The translations under genes were made by a program, and so were the position numbers. A DNA stretch of 64,000 bases. Source: an uncultured Sutterella sp. Its GTDB lineage: Bacteria; Pseudomonadota; Gammaproteobacteria; Burkholderiales; Burkholderiaceae_F. The notes under the pieces were generated by a model, which did not search any database, was not told the DNA's origin, and was given only the letters and a program-made list of their open reading frames with translations. Shown piece by piece: positions 25,140-33,722 of the stretch (its first letter is position 1; the number at the start of each line of letters is the position of its first letter). The stretch spans positions 62,001 through 126,000 of the forward strand of contig CABQGK010000006.1 in NCBI GenBank assembly GCA_902463725.1, written 5' to 3'.

Positions 25140-26219
25140 ATGCCATGCGGTCATGTGGCACTTAATCTCAAACGTAGTGAACACTTTTCTCTACAAGCAG
25201 AGTTTGACTTGCCCGAGCGTGGTATTACCGTGCTATTTGGCCAATCGGGCTGCGGCAAGACAACACTGCTGAGATGCGTCGCAGGGCTAACACGTGCGCA
25301 CGGCATGGTACGTGTTGGCTCAGCGCTGTGGCAGGATGATGCTACTGGGGTGTTTCTGCCGACCTATCGCCGACGAATTGGGTATGTATTTCAAGAGGCG
25401 AGTCTATTTCCGCATCTGAGCGCTCGATGCAATATTGAGTTTGCACGCAAACGCGCGAAGACACCTGCGAGTGACGATCGACTTTTGGGACTTATTCGTC
25501 TTCTTGGTATTGAGGATCTTTTGGATAAAGAGCCTGAAAACCTCTCTGGTGGCGAGCGTCAACGCGTCGCCATTGTGCGTGCGCTGGCGGTTACTCCCGA
25601 TATTTTGCTCATGGATGAGCCACTGTCGGCTCTTGACAATGCCCGCAAAGAGGAGTTTCTTCCGTGGCTTGAGCGGTTACGCGACGAGTCTAATATTCCG
25701 ATACTTTATGTGACGCATTCGAGCGCGGAAATGCGGCGGCTAGCCGATCAGCTACTGCTCCTTGAGCAAGGGAAAATGCTTGATGTTGGTAATCCCAGCG
25801 AAGTGCTCTATCGGCAGGGCTTACGAGATGAAAATGCCCATGTTGAGGCTGTTTTAGAAGGGCGGGTAACCTCCTTTGATGATCGTTGGCAGATGTGCGA
25901 AGTTGCCGTGGACTCACTCAAACTTGAAGTGCCAGCGCCGATTGCTCAAGTTGGTGCGATGGTGCGCCTATCAATTGGTGCACGAGACGTTTCTGTCGCT
26001 CGCGCACGGGCTAGCGAGACAAGTATTCGCAACATCTTCCCGGTAGAGATTCGTGCCATTGATGACATTCCCAATCGTGCCCAAGTGCTGTTGAGCCTCA
26101 AAATTGAGGGTGGTCCTGTGATTTATGCGCAGATTTCTGCTCGTGCAAGTTCCGAACTGGCACTTGTACGCGGTGAGCGAGTGTTTGCTCAGCTGAAGGC
26201 CGTATCGCTTTCTGGATGA
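25140..26219 (+). CDS. modC: molybdate ABC transporter ATP-binding protein
   Basis: A 359-residue ABC ATPase. Walker A GQSGCGKT is at 34-41, signature LSGGERQR at 135-142, Walker B LLMDEP at 156-161, and the H-loop His follows in YVTHS. The C-terminal third (about 285-355) is a MOP-like domain that binds molybdate and may give feedback on transport. GGGAG is 6 bases before the ATG. It is the last gene of modABC, followed by an intrinsic terminator. Confidence 0.95.
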   Translation: MPCGHVALNLKRSEHFSLQAEFDLPERGITVLFGQSGCGKTTLLRCVAGLTRAHGMVRVGSALWQDDATGVFLPTYRRRIGYVFQEASLFPHLSARCNIEFARKRAKTPASDDRLLGLIRLLGIEDLLDKEPENLSGGERQRVAIVRALAVTPDILLMDEPLSALDNARKEEFLPWLERLRDESNIPILYVTHSSAEMRRLADQLLLLEQGKMLDVGNPSEVLYRQGLRDENAHVEAVLEGRVTSFDDRWQMCEVAVDSLKLEVPAPIAQVGAMVRLSIGARDVSVARARASETSIRNIFPVEIRAIDDIPNRAQVLLSLKIEGGPVIYAQISARASSELALVRGERVFAQLKAVSLSG

Positions 26220-26256
26220 GCTCCCAGAGCAAGTCGATATGGCTCGAGAAAGAAGC

Positions 26257-26298
26257 CCCCGAAGTGTGATGTCATGACACCTCGGGGTTTTATTTATT
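26257..26298 (+). terminator. intrinsic terminator of modABC
   Basis: A stem of CCCCGA/TCGGGG (26257-26262 with 26282-26287), continued by four more pairs past one mismatch, then TTTTATTTATTTA. Confidence 0.8.
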
Positions 26299-26316
26299 TA
26301 GTGGTCGCAAACTACA

Positions 26317-27693
26317 TTAGTTATGTGCACCAACACGCTTGGCAAGCTCCGTTGCTTTACCAATATAGGTGGCAGGAGTTAACGCAAGCAAGCGTGCCTT
26401 GGCGTCTTCTGGAATATCAAGCGTGTTAATGAACTCACGCATGCTCTCCGCGGTAATCCCTTTGCCTCGCGTCAGCGCTTTGAGTTGTTCGTAGGGATGA
26501 GGTACGCCATAGCGGCGCATGACCGTCTGGACGGCCTCAGCGAGCACTTCCCAAGCGTGGTCAAGGTCTTCTGCAATGCGAGCCTCGTTAATCTCAAGTT
26601 TGTTGAGCCCGCGCATGAGTGCGTTGTACGCAATGAAGCTGTAGCCAAAAGCAACGCCGAGGTTACGGAGTACGGTCGAATCCGTGAGATCTCGCTGCCA
26701 GCGCGAGATGGGCAACTTGCCTGCAAGGTGTAGCAAGAGCGCGTTAGCAATACCAAGATTGCCTTCCGAATTTTCGAAATCGATGGGGTTGACCTTATGA
26801 GGCATCGTGGAGGAACCCACTTCACCCTCTTTGAGCTTCTGCTTGAAAAAGCCCATGGAGATATAACCCCAGACATCTCGATCGAGGTCAAGAAGCACCG
26901 TGTTGGCTCGGGTGATTTCGTGGAAGAGCTCTGCCATGTAGTCATGGGGTTCAATCTGGATCGTGTGCGTATTGAAGTGCACATGCAGACGGTTTTCTAC
27001 CACATTGCGAGAGAAGCTTTCCCAATCGACCTCGGGATAGGCGATGAGGTGCGCGTTGTAGTTGCCGACAGCACCGTTCATCTTGGCAAAAATTTTCACC
27101 TCTTCGATGGCTTTGAGGATGCGACCCAGGCGAACCGCTACGTTGGCAAATTCCTTGCCTACCGTCGTCGGCGACGCAGTCTGACCGTGTGTGCGCGACA
27201 GCATTGGGACATCCGCCCAAAGACGAGCAAATTCCACGAGTTTGGCATGGATGGTTCCGAGTTCGGCTAGCAACGCTTTGCGACCCTCGGTGAGCATCAG
27301 TGCGTGGCTCGTATTGTTAATGTCTTCGCTAGTGCAACCGAAGTGCACAAACTCCGCGCTGACACGCAATTCTTCATCGTGCTCAACTTGACGCTTGATC
27401 CAATATTCAACGGCCTTAACGTCGTGATTGGTTGTGCGCTCGATCTCTTTTATCGCTTCGCAGTCGGTGAGGCTGAAATTATCAGCAAGTCCGCGCAGAA
27501 ACGCTTTTCCATGTTCGGAAATCTCTGCGAGCTCAGGCAGCCCTGCTTCGCTCAGGGCGATGAGCCATTCCACTTCAACACGAACGCGAGCGTTCATGAA
27601 GGCAAATTCGGAGAAGATGCCGCGCAAAGCATCCGTCTGACGGGCATATCGACCGTCGATAGGAGACAGGGCGGTTAGCGCATTGAGTTCCAT
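26317..27693 (-). CDS. purB: adenylosuccinate lyase
   Basis: A 458-residue member of the fumarase/aspartase superfamily, close to E. coli PurB (456). It cleaves SAICAR to AICAR and adenylosuccinate to AMP, releasing fumarate both times. The superfamily signature SSTMPHKVNPIDFENSEGN is intact, and the start MELNALTALSPIDGRY is the conserved N-terminus. I used the ATG at 27693; an in-frame extension of 46 residues is not conserved. It is monocistronic and convergent with modABC. Confidence 0.97.
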   Translation of the reverse strand: MELNALTALSPIDGRYARQTDALRGIFSEFAFMNARVRVEVEWLIALSEAGLPELAEISEHGKAFLRGLADNFSLTDCEAIKEIERTTNHDVKAVEYWIKRQVEHDEELRVSAEFVHFGCTSEDINNTSHALMLTEGRKALLAELGTIHAKLVEFARLWADVPMLSRTHGQTASPTTVGKEFANVAVRLGRILKAIEEVKIFAKMNGAVGNYNAHLIAYPEVDWESFSRNVVENRLHVHFNTHTIQIEPHDYMAELFHEITRANTVLLDLDRDVWGYISMGFFKQKLKEGEVGSSTMPHKVNPIDFENSEGNLGIANALLLHLAGKLPISRWQRDLTDSTVLRNLGVAFGYSFIAYNALMRGLNKLEINEARIAEDLDHAWEVLAEAVQTVMRRYGVPHPYEQLKALTRGKGITAESMREFINTLDIPEDAKARLLALTPATYIGKATELAKRVGAHN

Positions 27694-27914
27694 GAGTGAG
27701 TCCTCAAGAGTAAAAACAAAAAAAGAATATGGGTCGCATGGCGGAGGCGATGAGGCACGTAGCAGTGCGCACGAAGTTAAGCACTCACGCATGCAGAATG
27801 GTGTCATTTCAAGGTGGCTCAATTCTAACATTCTCTATGTGGCTCTCGGGCGCGGATGCCGAGGGCTTTTCTCGTGCGCGCTCATGGTTAACCTGTTAGA
27901 CTCATTGAACCTGC
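27694..27914. other. intergenic region between purB and the TPP riboswitch
   Basis: About 220 bp holding divergent promoters for purB and the thiC leader; no gene is seen. Confidence 0.4.
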
Positions 27915-27996
27915 GTTGGGGGTATCGAGGCACAGCGTGCCTCGATTGAGAAACACCCTTGGGACCGGAACAGGTTGAGACCTGCGGCGGGAAACG
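27915..27996 (+). promoter_or_regulatory. TPP riboswitch (thi box) upstream of thiC
   Basis: GGGGGT, a 10-bp side stem (ATCGAGGCAC/TGCCTCGAT), the TGAGA core, CACCC closing the first helix, then GGACCGGAACAGGTTGAG and ACCTGCGGCGGGAA match the conserved helices and pyrimidine/pyrophosphate-sensing arms of the thiamin pyrophosphate riboswitch. It precedes thiC, its usual target. The aptamer ends about 270 bp before the thiC start, a longer leader than usual. Confidence 0.92.
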
Positions 27997-28198
27997 CAAT
28001 CGGTAGTACTAGATGGGGGCGCTCTCGTGCACGAGCTCTATTGAGCCTCCCTAGTGCCAACTCAGGCGGTTTTGCCTCAACTGATAGGTTGAGGGTTCGC
28101 TTGGGCAAGATGCGTTCACACTGCTACGACGTCATCGCGATTTACCTACCGCTCTCGCTTTTTCTCTCTCAGTCTTCTCAAACTCCGCTCTCTGCAGT

Positions 28199-28234
28199 GC
28201 TCGAACAGCACTTAGTGTTTTGTGTTGCTCGAGC
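28199..28234 (+). other. leader hairpin between TPP aptamer and thiC
   Basis: A 13-bp stem (28199-28211 with 28222-28234, one mismatch, one G-U) with a 10-nt loop lies 35 bp before thiC. No T tract follows, so it is not a simple terminator. It may belong to the riboswitch expression platform. Confidence 0.4.
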
Positions 28235-28269
28235 TGTTCCATTGGTGACATGAACACTGAGGTGAGTTT

Positions 28270-29901
28270 ATGCAAAACTTCTTTCTCTCCCGTTGCGAAC
28301 TGCGCCCTGAAGGGGTGCGAGTTTACGCAGAAACGATTCATGGTGAACAGGTTCCTTTTCGAAAACTACAGCAGGAGGACACTCCTGTTGGGCTCGGTGG
28401 AGGAAGTAATCCTGCGATCTACCTAAAAGATGTGACCGGCGCCTATGGAGAGCAGTCGGATGCGAAAGAAATCGAGTTACCTAAGCGCAATCGTCCGGCA
28501 CCAGGTTCCCCCACACAGTTAGCAGCTGCGCGCTCAGGCGTGGTGACGCCTGAGATGAGTTATGTGGCGGTGAGAGAAAGTTTGCAGCGTGATGCTTTTG
28601 CAGAAGCGGTTGCGGCCATGACGAATGCACCCCTCAAAGAAAAACTTGAGGTACTTCTTGCACGGTGGCATACCATTACGCCAGAGACGGTACGAGAGCT
28701 CGTTGCCAAGCGCAAGGCGGTGATTCCAATGAACTTCTGTCACCCCGAAGCTGAGCCCATGATCATCGGACGAGTCTTTTCAACAAAGATCAATGCCAAT
28801 ATTGGCACTTCTGGAAATGGTCATGAGTGGTTGAAAGAAGCAGAGAAACTTCAAGAGTCTTTGGCGCGTGGCGCTGACACAGTGATGGACCTTTCGACAG
28901 GGGAAAACATTGTGCGCACACGTGAAATGATTCTGCGCGCATCCCCTGTACCCGTGGGAACGGTACCGATATACGAAACGCTCGAGCGTGCGGGCGGCAA
29001 AATCGAGGCCATTGACTGGGCTCTCTTTCGTGAAGTGATGCTACAACAAGCTGAGCAGGGCGTCGATTACATGACGATCCACGCTGGGGTGCTTGCCGCG
29101 CATGTAGCGCTTACGGCTGGGCGCATGACAGGGATTGTTTCGCGCGGTGGTGGCATTATGGCTGCTTGGATGAAAGCGCGTGGACGTGAGAACTTCCTCT
29201 ATGAGCATTTCGACGAACTGCTCGATATTGCTCGGCATTACGACGTGACGCTGTCTCTTGGAGATGGTCTACGTGCTGGGAGCATCTATGATGGAAATGA
29301 TGTTGCACAGTTTGCAGAATTAAAGACGCTGGGGGAACTCAATCGCGCTGCAGGCGCCAAAGATGTGCAGGTCATGATTGAGGGACCAGGACACATTCCC
29401 GTGCCTGGAATCGCTTTAAATCAGGAGCATGAAGAGGCGTGGTGCGATGGCGCGCCTTTTTATACCCTTGGGCCGTTGGTGTGTGATATTGGCGCTGGCT
29501 ATGACCATATCACAGCGGCGATTGGGGCGACGATGATCGGTGCGGCGGGTACGGCGATGCTTTGTTACGTCACGCCCAAGGAGCATCTTGGATTGCCTAA
29601 TGCAAATGATGTTCGCGAAGGGATGGCCGCTTTCCGTATTGCTGCGCATGCAGCTGATGTCGCCAAGGGGCATGTTGCCGCTATGGTGCATGATCATCTC
29701 ATGAGCGCGGCTCGTTTTGAATTCCGCTGGCGTGATCAGTTCGCACTCTCAGTCGATCCAGCAAGGGCACGCGCTTACCATGCAGAAGGCTTGCCTGGTG
29801 CGGGTGGCACAAATGCGCATTTCTGTAGTATGTGCGGGCCCAAGTACTGCCCGATGCGAGTAGCCCGCGGTCTTTTCGAGCCTAAGGAAAGCAAGCACTA
29901 A
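28270..29901 (+). CDS. thiC: phosphomethylpyrimidine synthase ThiC
   Basis: A 543-residue radical-SAM enzyme. It converts aminoimidazole ribotide to the HMP phosphate moiety of thiamin, using a [4Fe-4S] cluster bound by the C-terminal CSMCGPKYC motif (CxxCxxxxC), which is intact. The body motifs NANIGTSG, TVMDLSTG, MTIHAGV, SRGGGIMAAW and EGPGHIPVPGI are canonical. It is shorter than the E. coli protein (about 630) because the N-terminal domain is reduced, as in many bacteria. GAGGT is 6 bases before the ATG. It is under a TPP riboswitch, and no other thi genes follow. Confidence 0.97.
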   Translation: MQNFFLSRCELRPEGVRVYAETIHGEQVPFRKLQQEDTPVGLGGGSNPAIYLKDVTGAYGEQSDAKEIELPKRNRPAPGSPTQLAAARSGVVTPEMSYVAVRESLQRDAFAEAVAAMTNAPLKEKLEVLLARWHTITPETVRELVAKRKAVIPMNFCHPEAEPMIIGRVFSTKINANIGTSGNGHEWLKEAEKLQESLARGADTVMDLSTGENIVRTREMILRASPVPVGTVPIYETLERAGGKIEAIDWALFREVMLQQAEQGVDYMTIHAGVLAAHVALTAGRMTGIVSRGGGIMAAWMKARGRENFLYEHFDELLDIARHYDVTLSLGDGLRAGSIYDGNDVAQFAELKTLGELNRAAGAKDVQVMIEGPGHIPVPGIALNQEHEEAWCDGAPFYTLGPLVCDIGAGYDHITAAIGATMIGAAGTAMLCYVTPKEHLGLPNANDVREGMAAFRIAAHAADVAKGHVAAMVHDHLMSAARFEFRWRDQFALSVDPARARAYHAEGLPGAGGTNAHFCSMCGPKYCPMRVARGLFEPKESKH

Positions 29902-29916
29902 GGAGATTTGAATTAG

Positions 29917-29952
29917 CCTCGGGCGCAGTATTCTCGCGTCTGTTGCCCGAGG
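29917..29952. terminator. hairpin between thiC and the convergent response regulator
   Basis: An 8-bp G+C-rich stem (29917-29924 with 29945-29952) with a 20-nt loop between convergent genes; no T tract on either side. A weak or Rho-assisted terminator. Confidence 0.4.
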
Positions 29953-29978
29953 TGCTAGCTCCCCGAGAGTGTTGGTGC

Positions 29979-30671
29979 TTAATGTGCGTCGAGTTCGTCG
30001 TCGCCGAGATTCTCTGGCGAACTTTTTGTGGCTCTTTCTTCAATCAGCTCGCCATATTCGGTTTCACGCACGAGTTCGTAGAGCAGACTGATAGGCGCAC
30101 GGTAGCCAAGTTTGTGTGCGATATGCTCACGGTGTACCTCAACAGTGCGCTTTGAGAGAAAGAGACGCTCAGCCATATCCGCATTCTTCAATCCTTGGCA
30201 AATCATGCGGAAGATCTGGGCTTCACGGCGTGAGAGTGTGTTGAGTAAATCGCGGAGTTGAGCGTGTTGCCAAGCTTGCATTGAGCGTTTGAGCGCAATG
30301 CGAACCTTACGAGCGAGCTCATCAGGATCGACGGGCTTTTCAAGAAAGCTGACAGCCCCCATTTCCATAGCATGAACTGCCTCATGAATCGTGGCATGTG
30401 CTGAGAGCATGATGACCGAGATGGGGCTACCTGCAGCCATTAGGCGCTCTTGGATCTGCAAACCGCTTAGTCCAGGCATGGTGAGATCGAGCACGGCACA
30501 GCCAGGCTGTTTAGGGTCCACTTGTGAGAGAAAATCCTCGCCCGAAGCAAAGGTCATCGCATTGAAATTGTGCGTTGCGAGTGCAAATCTCAGCGAGAGA
30601 CGAACATCGTCATCATCCACAACCCACACGGGCAGACTGGAATCGTTTTTCTTGGCAGTGGCTTCAGACAT
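29979..30671 (-). CDS. FixJ/TtrR-type response regulator
   Basis: A 230-residue two-component regulator. The receiver domain (about 14-128) has its acidic triad Asp19-Asp20-Asp21, phospho-acceptor Asp62 (AVLDLTMPG), Ser90 and Lys112 (EKPVD). The C-terminal LuxR-type helix-turn-helix is at about 145-205 (LSRREAQIFRMICQG, LSKRTVEVHREHIAHKLGY). The FixJ/TtrR group often controls anaerobic respiration, for example of tetrathionate. It has a long acidic C-terminal tail. No histidine kinase is adjacent; the cognate sensor must be elsewhere. A link to the molybdoenzyme operon at 44 kb is only a guess. Confidence 0.9.
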   Translation of the reverse strand: MSEATAKKNDSSLPVWVVDDDDVRLSLRFALATHNFNAMTFASGEDFLSQVDPKQPGCAVLDLTMPGLSGLQIQERLMAAGSPISVIMLSAHATIHEAVHAMEMGAVSFLEKPVDPDELARKVRIALKRSMQAWQHAQLRDLLNTLSRREAQIFRMICQGLKNADMAERLFLSKRTVEVHREHIAHKLGYRAPISLLYELVRETEYGELIEERATKSSPENLGDDELDAH

Positions 30672-30794
30672 AGGTTCTTTAGGGACGCACTAACGTGAAA
30701 TTGGGGGCGGCTGTTAATATAGTGTTGAGTACAGATATCCTACCAAATAGTCGATAGCACTGGCGTTAGATCGGCAGTAAGGAAAGCGAGCACC

Positions 30795-31862
30795 GTGAAA
30801 AGAAACACTCCTCTTTATGACGACACACCAAGCCGTAGCGCTTTGGTTGAGCGAGAGCCGCCAACGCCCGAGTTACTGCATCTGGCACGTTGTCTGCCTC
30901 GAGGGCTTCGCATGGGTACAGAGGGTTGGGCTGACGCTCGCTGGCGCAACCTCATTTATGCAGCACGCAGTGGAGTTGATCGACTTCAGGCTTATGGACT
31001 CGCGCCATACGTAAAACATCCTCTCATTAGGTGCGTGGCGCTACCGTGGCGCGCGCAAGGTTATCGTGACAGTGAGTTGCTCAGTTTTTTGTCGGCTGTT
31101 GATGAGGATTTCCGATTTTTAATGCCCCTAGCACCCGCCTCGTTGGATCCACTTTTGCGGCGTGCTAACGGTGTGGCGCTTGGCGAAAATCCGAACTTTC
31201 TCCACTTTTCTCCCAAAGATTGGGAGCGCATGGCGCTCATGCCGCTTGAGATGCTAGGAAAACGCCTTGGAGCTCTCATTTTGCGTATAGGCCCTTTTGA
31301 TCGGGGACTGCTAAGGCGTTGGCGTCAGCAGGGGGACTTTGCTACTCGGCTAGAAAGCTATCTCACTGCACTAAAGCAACACTTAAGTGAGACCTCACAG
31401 CAGCCGCAACTTGCCCTAGAGATTCAAAATGGTGAGTGGCTAACGCCAAGGCTGATGAAGTTACTCGCTTCGATTGATATCTGCCCCGTGTTACGCCTCT
31501 CGTTGGGGATGCCGAACATTTTGCGTCAGCAAAAGGCATTTGAGTATTGGCGGGTGTTGCGAGCCAATCGCACGGCTATCAGCGCATCGTCGGATCAAGA
31601 GCGAGAAAAGCAGCCACTTTTTATTCATTGGGCAGGATCGCCTTCGCTCTCGCTCGGATATCGCAGGCTTGACGCTCAGTCGTTAGTGGCGAGTGACCCA
31701 CTAACACGCGCAGCGATCGCCTCCCTCATCATTCGAACAGTTGATGAGGGAGACGATGTTTGGGTTTGGGTGGAAAATCGCGCAGAGGGGAGCGCTCCCC
31801 TCACGTTAAAGGCCCTAGCTGAAGCGCTTGTAGCACGCCGTTGCGACATGATGCCTCGATAA
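30795..31862 (+). CDS. DUF72 (YecE-like) family protein
   Basis: A 355-residue protein with a TIM-barrel-type DUF72 domain. The GTEGWADARWRN segment near residue 41 corresponds to the family's GTSGWSY...W start, FRFLMPLAP near 105 to the FRFALKAP strand, LALEIQNGEWL to the conserved ELR strand, and DVWVWVENRAEGSAPLTLKAL to the C-terminal N..EG.AP motif. Several normally conserved positions differ, and the protein is longer than usual (about 240-290), so it is a divergent member. The start is GTG at 30795 with AAGGA 11 bases upstream. The biochemical function of DUF72 is not firmly established. It is divergent from the FixJ-type regulator. Confidence 0.75.
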   Translation: MKRNTPLYDDTPSRSALVEREPPTPELLHLARCLPRGLRMGTEGWADARWRNLIYAARSGVDRLQAYGLAPYVKHPLIRCVALPWRAQGYRDSELLSFLSAVDEDFRFLMPLAPASLDPLLRRANGVALGENPNFLHFSPKDWERMALMPLEMLGKRLGALILRIGPFDRGLLRRWRQQGDFATRLESYLTALKQHLSETSQQPQLALEIQNGEWLTPRLMKLLASIDICPVLRLSLGMPNILRQQKAFEYWRVLRANRTAISASSDQEREKQPLFIHWAGSPSLSLGYRRLDAQSLVASDPLTRAAIASLIIRTVDEGDDVWVWVENRAEGSAPLTLKALAEALVARRCDMMPR

Positions 31863-31909
31863 GCACTGGCCGCGTTTCGACCGCGCTTCAGTCTCTAGTG
31901 TCTATACGG

Positions 31910-32476
31910 TTACCAGCGTGAAAGTGGTAGTGGCGTATCTTGCTCAAGCTGAGCGGGTACCTCGTAGGAGAGAGGAGCCTCAGGGGAGCCGATGAGCACA
32001 AAGGCAATGAGACGCTCGTTTTCTGGATCATAGAGTCCGTCGGGCGCAGCAAAGGGGCGAGGCGAAACGGTTTTGGCCACATACCCCATTGCGTGCAAGG
32101 CATTGAGGAAATTCATGAGTGCGCCGCCAGCCGTAATCAGGCGTTCTTCTTGGAACATGGGGCTGATGTCATCGTGGATGTCGGTGAGAACCATGGCCAC
32201 GCACATAGGACCTTTAGTTGCCTTTTCGCGAGTTTTCGCTCGTACGCCTTCGTCCGCATCGGCAGGCAGCGTCGATTCAAACAAGTCTGCGAGCCGCTCA
32301 CGGGATTGAATTTCTACAAAACGCAGGGGAAGCTTTTTTTCGTGGTTGGGGGCGCGTAGCGCAGTTGAGACCGCAAGGCGTAGATCCGCTACATCTGGGG
32401 CTGGAATCGTTTGATGGCGGGCTCCGACAGAATGACGTGTAAGGGCAATTTGAATAAAGTTGGCGTTGGAAAGCAT
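31910..32476 (-). CDS. nitroreductase family protein (YdjA-like)
   Basis: A 188-residue FMN-dependent oxidoreductase of the nitroreductase superfamily, in the minimal YdjA-like size class. The N-terminal R(H)S substrate/FMN loop (ALTRHSV), APNHEKKLPLRFVEI, the central GALMNFLNALHAMGYVAKT helix and the C-terminal VLIGSPE are visible. It likely uses NAD(P)H to reduce an unknown substrate in the cytoplasm. The ATG at 32476 gives the normal N-terminus; a long upstream open frame overlaps the divergent gene and is not real. It is divergent from a kynurenine-formamidase-like gene with an 85-bp gap. Confidence 0.85.
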   Translation of the reverse strand: MLSNANFIQIALTRHSVGARHQTIPAPDVADLRLAVSTALRAPNHEKKLPLRFVEIQSRERLADLFESTLPADADEGVRAKTREKATKGPMCVAMVLTDIHDDISPMFQEERLITAGGALMNFLNALHAMGYVAKTVSPRPFAAPDGLYDPENERLIAFVLIGSPEAPLSYEVPAQLEQDTPLPLSRW

Positions 32477-32561
32477 TGGTTGTCCTGTATTCTCTGAAAG
32501 AGGCAAAATCAAGATGGCCTTCGTTGAGACGCGGACGAGAGACCTGAATAATGAGAGTATT

Positions 32562-33227
32562 ATGCGCTTTCTTTTCGATATTACACAAACGTTATCGCAT
32601 GCAACGCCAGTGATCGAAGGCGATGAGCCTTTTTCTGCTACGTGGAGTCTATCTCTAGCAAAGGGAGGCGCGGCGAATGTGACAGCCCTTCGAATGAGCC
32701 CGCATTTGGGCACGCATCTCGATGCTGCGCTACACACTGAGCCTTTTGGGAGCGATGTGCTCAGCATCGACCCTGCGCTTTGCGTGGGTGAGGCTTTGGT
32801 GCTTGAACTATCTACCAGCATGGAGCAGGGGGCGCTCGCGCTGATTGAGCCAAGAGAGCTTGAGGGTGCGTTGGCTCTGGCCGGATATGCCGAGGCCAAA
32901 CCATTACCTGCACGCGTGCTCCTTAAAACAAGGCGTCAGCCGCTCTCGAGCACTGCTGAGCCTTATCGTGCAGTGAGCGCCGCTGCGGTTGCTTATCTGC
33001 GCCATAGAGGCGTGCAGGTATTGGGCACAGATACGTTTGGCGTGGACTCCCTTGAGAGTACCGATCTTGCTGCGCATCACGAAGCGCTTGGCCACGGTAT
33101 GGTACTACTGGAGAATTTGTACCTCAAAGAGGTCAAGGGTGGGCGCTATACGCTCGTGGCATTGCCGCTCAAAATCGCTGGTCTTGAGGCAAGTCCTGTC
33201 CGTGCTATTCTTTGCGAACTGATTTGA
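32562..33227 (+). CDS. cyclase-family metal hydrolase, probable kynurenine formamidase (KynB-like)
   Basis: A 221-residue metal-dependent hydrolase of the cyclase family, which includes bacterial kynurenine formamidase (N-formylkynurenine to kynurenine and formate). The metal motif HLGTHLDAALH (His48, His52, Asp54, His58) matches HxGTHxDAPxH except that Pro is Ala. A C-terminal LAAHHEALGHGMVLLENL supplies the catalytic His/Glu. The ATG at 32562 (MRFLFDITQTLSHATP) is the family N-terminus; ribosome site is weak (GAG). No tryptophan dioxygenase or kynureninase is adjacent, so a different ester or amide substrate is possible. A thioesterase follows 19 bp later. Confidence 0.75.
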   Translation: MRFLFDITQTLSHATPVIEGDEPFSATWSLSLAKGGAANVTALRMSPHLGTHLDAALHTEPFGSDVLSIDPALCVGEALVLELSTSMEQGALALIEPRELEGALALAGYAEAKPLPARVLLKTRRQPLSSTAEPYRAVSAAAVAYLRHRGVQVLGTDTFGVDSLESTDLAAHHEALGHGMVLLENLYLKEVKGGRYTLVALPLKIAGLEASPVRAILCELI

Positions 33228-33246
33228 CGCTCTGGAGGGTTTTGCT

Positions 33247-33693
33247 GTGCAGCAGAAGAAAGTTTTTGAAAAAACTCGCCGCATCTACATGGCCGACTGC
33301 GATCCTGGTGGAATTGTCTTTCATCCTCAGTACTTCGTCATGATCACCGAGGCGATGGAAGATTTTTACCGAGCTGCTGGCGTGACCTTTAAGGAGAGCC
33401 TTGCTCGTGGTCTAGGCTTTCCCATCGGCGGTATCCGGTGTGATTTCTGCCGCCCGAGTGCGCTCGGTGACTTGGTGACCATTCGCCTCTGGGTTGAACA
33501 CATTGGTACAACGTCATTCCGCTTCGCCATAGAGATAACAGCAGAGGATGGTGTGCGCGTGCGTGCAACCGAAACGGTGGTCTGTGTCAAATTGGGCGAG
33601 CGCCCTGAAGCGCTTGGTAAAACCCCAATCCCCGAGGATTTTCGAGTGGTGCTCTCCGCATATCTCGGCGAGCCGCTGACGTTGCGAGCCTAA
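33247..33693 (+). CDS. acyl-CoA thioesterase, hotdog fold (4-hydroxybenzoyl-CoA thioesterase-like)
   Basis: A 148-residue single hotdog-domain thioesterase. The ADCDPGGIVFHPQYF block (about 16-30) carries the catalytic Asp in the DxDxxGxxxxxxY context of 4-hydroxybenzoyl-CoA thioesterase and YbgC types. The start is GTG at 33247 with GGAGG 8 bases upstream. It is co-oriented with the KynB-like gene, 19 bp apart, so the two may act in one breakdown route, but the acyl-CoA substrate cannot be told from sequence. It is convergent with murI. Confidence 0.85.
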   Translation: MQQKKVFEKTRRIYMADCDPGGIVFHPQYFVMITEAMEDFYRAAGVTFKESLARGLGFPIGGIRCDFCRPSALGDLVTIRLWVEHIGTTSFRFAIEITAEDGVRVRATETVVCVKLGERPEALGKTPIPEDFRVVLSAYLGEPLTLRA

Positions 33694-33701
33694 GTAGAGT
33701 G

Positions 33702-33721
33702 GGGCGGCACTCAGGCCGCCC
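33702..33721. terminator. hairpin between convergent thioesterase and murI genes
   Basis: A perfect 7-bp G+C-only stem (33702-33708 with 33715-33721) with a 6-nt loop. No T tract on either strand. Possibly a shared pause or weak terminator. Confidence 0.4.
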
Positions 33722-33722
33722 A

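Noticed and set aside
32477..32899. N-terminal extension of the nitroreductase
   Set aside because: The upstream in-frame stretch overlaps the divergent KynB-like gene and has low-complexity, non-conserved sequence.
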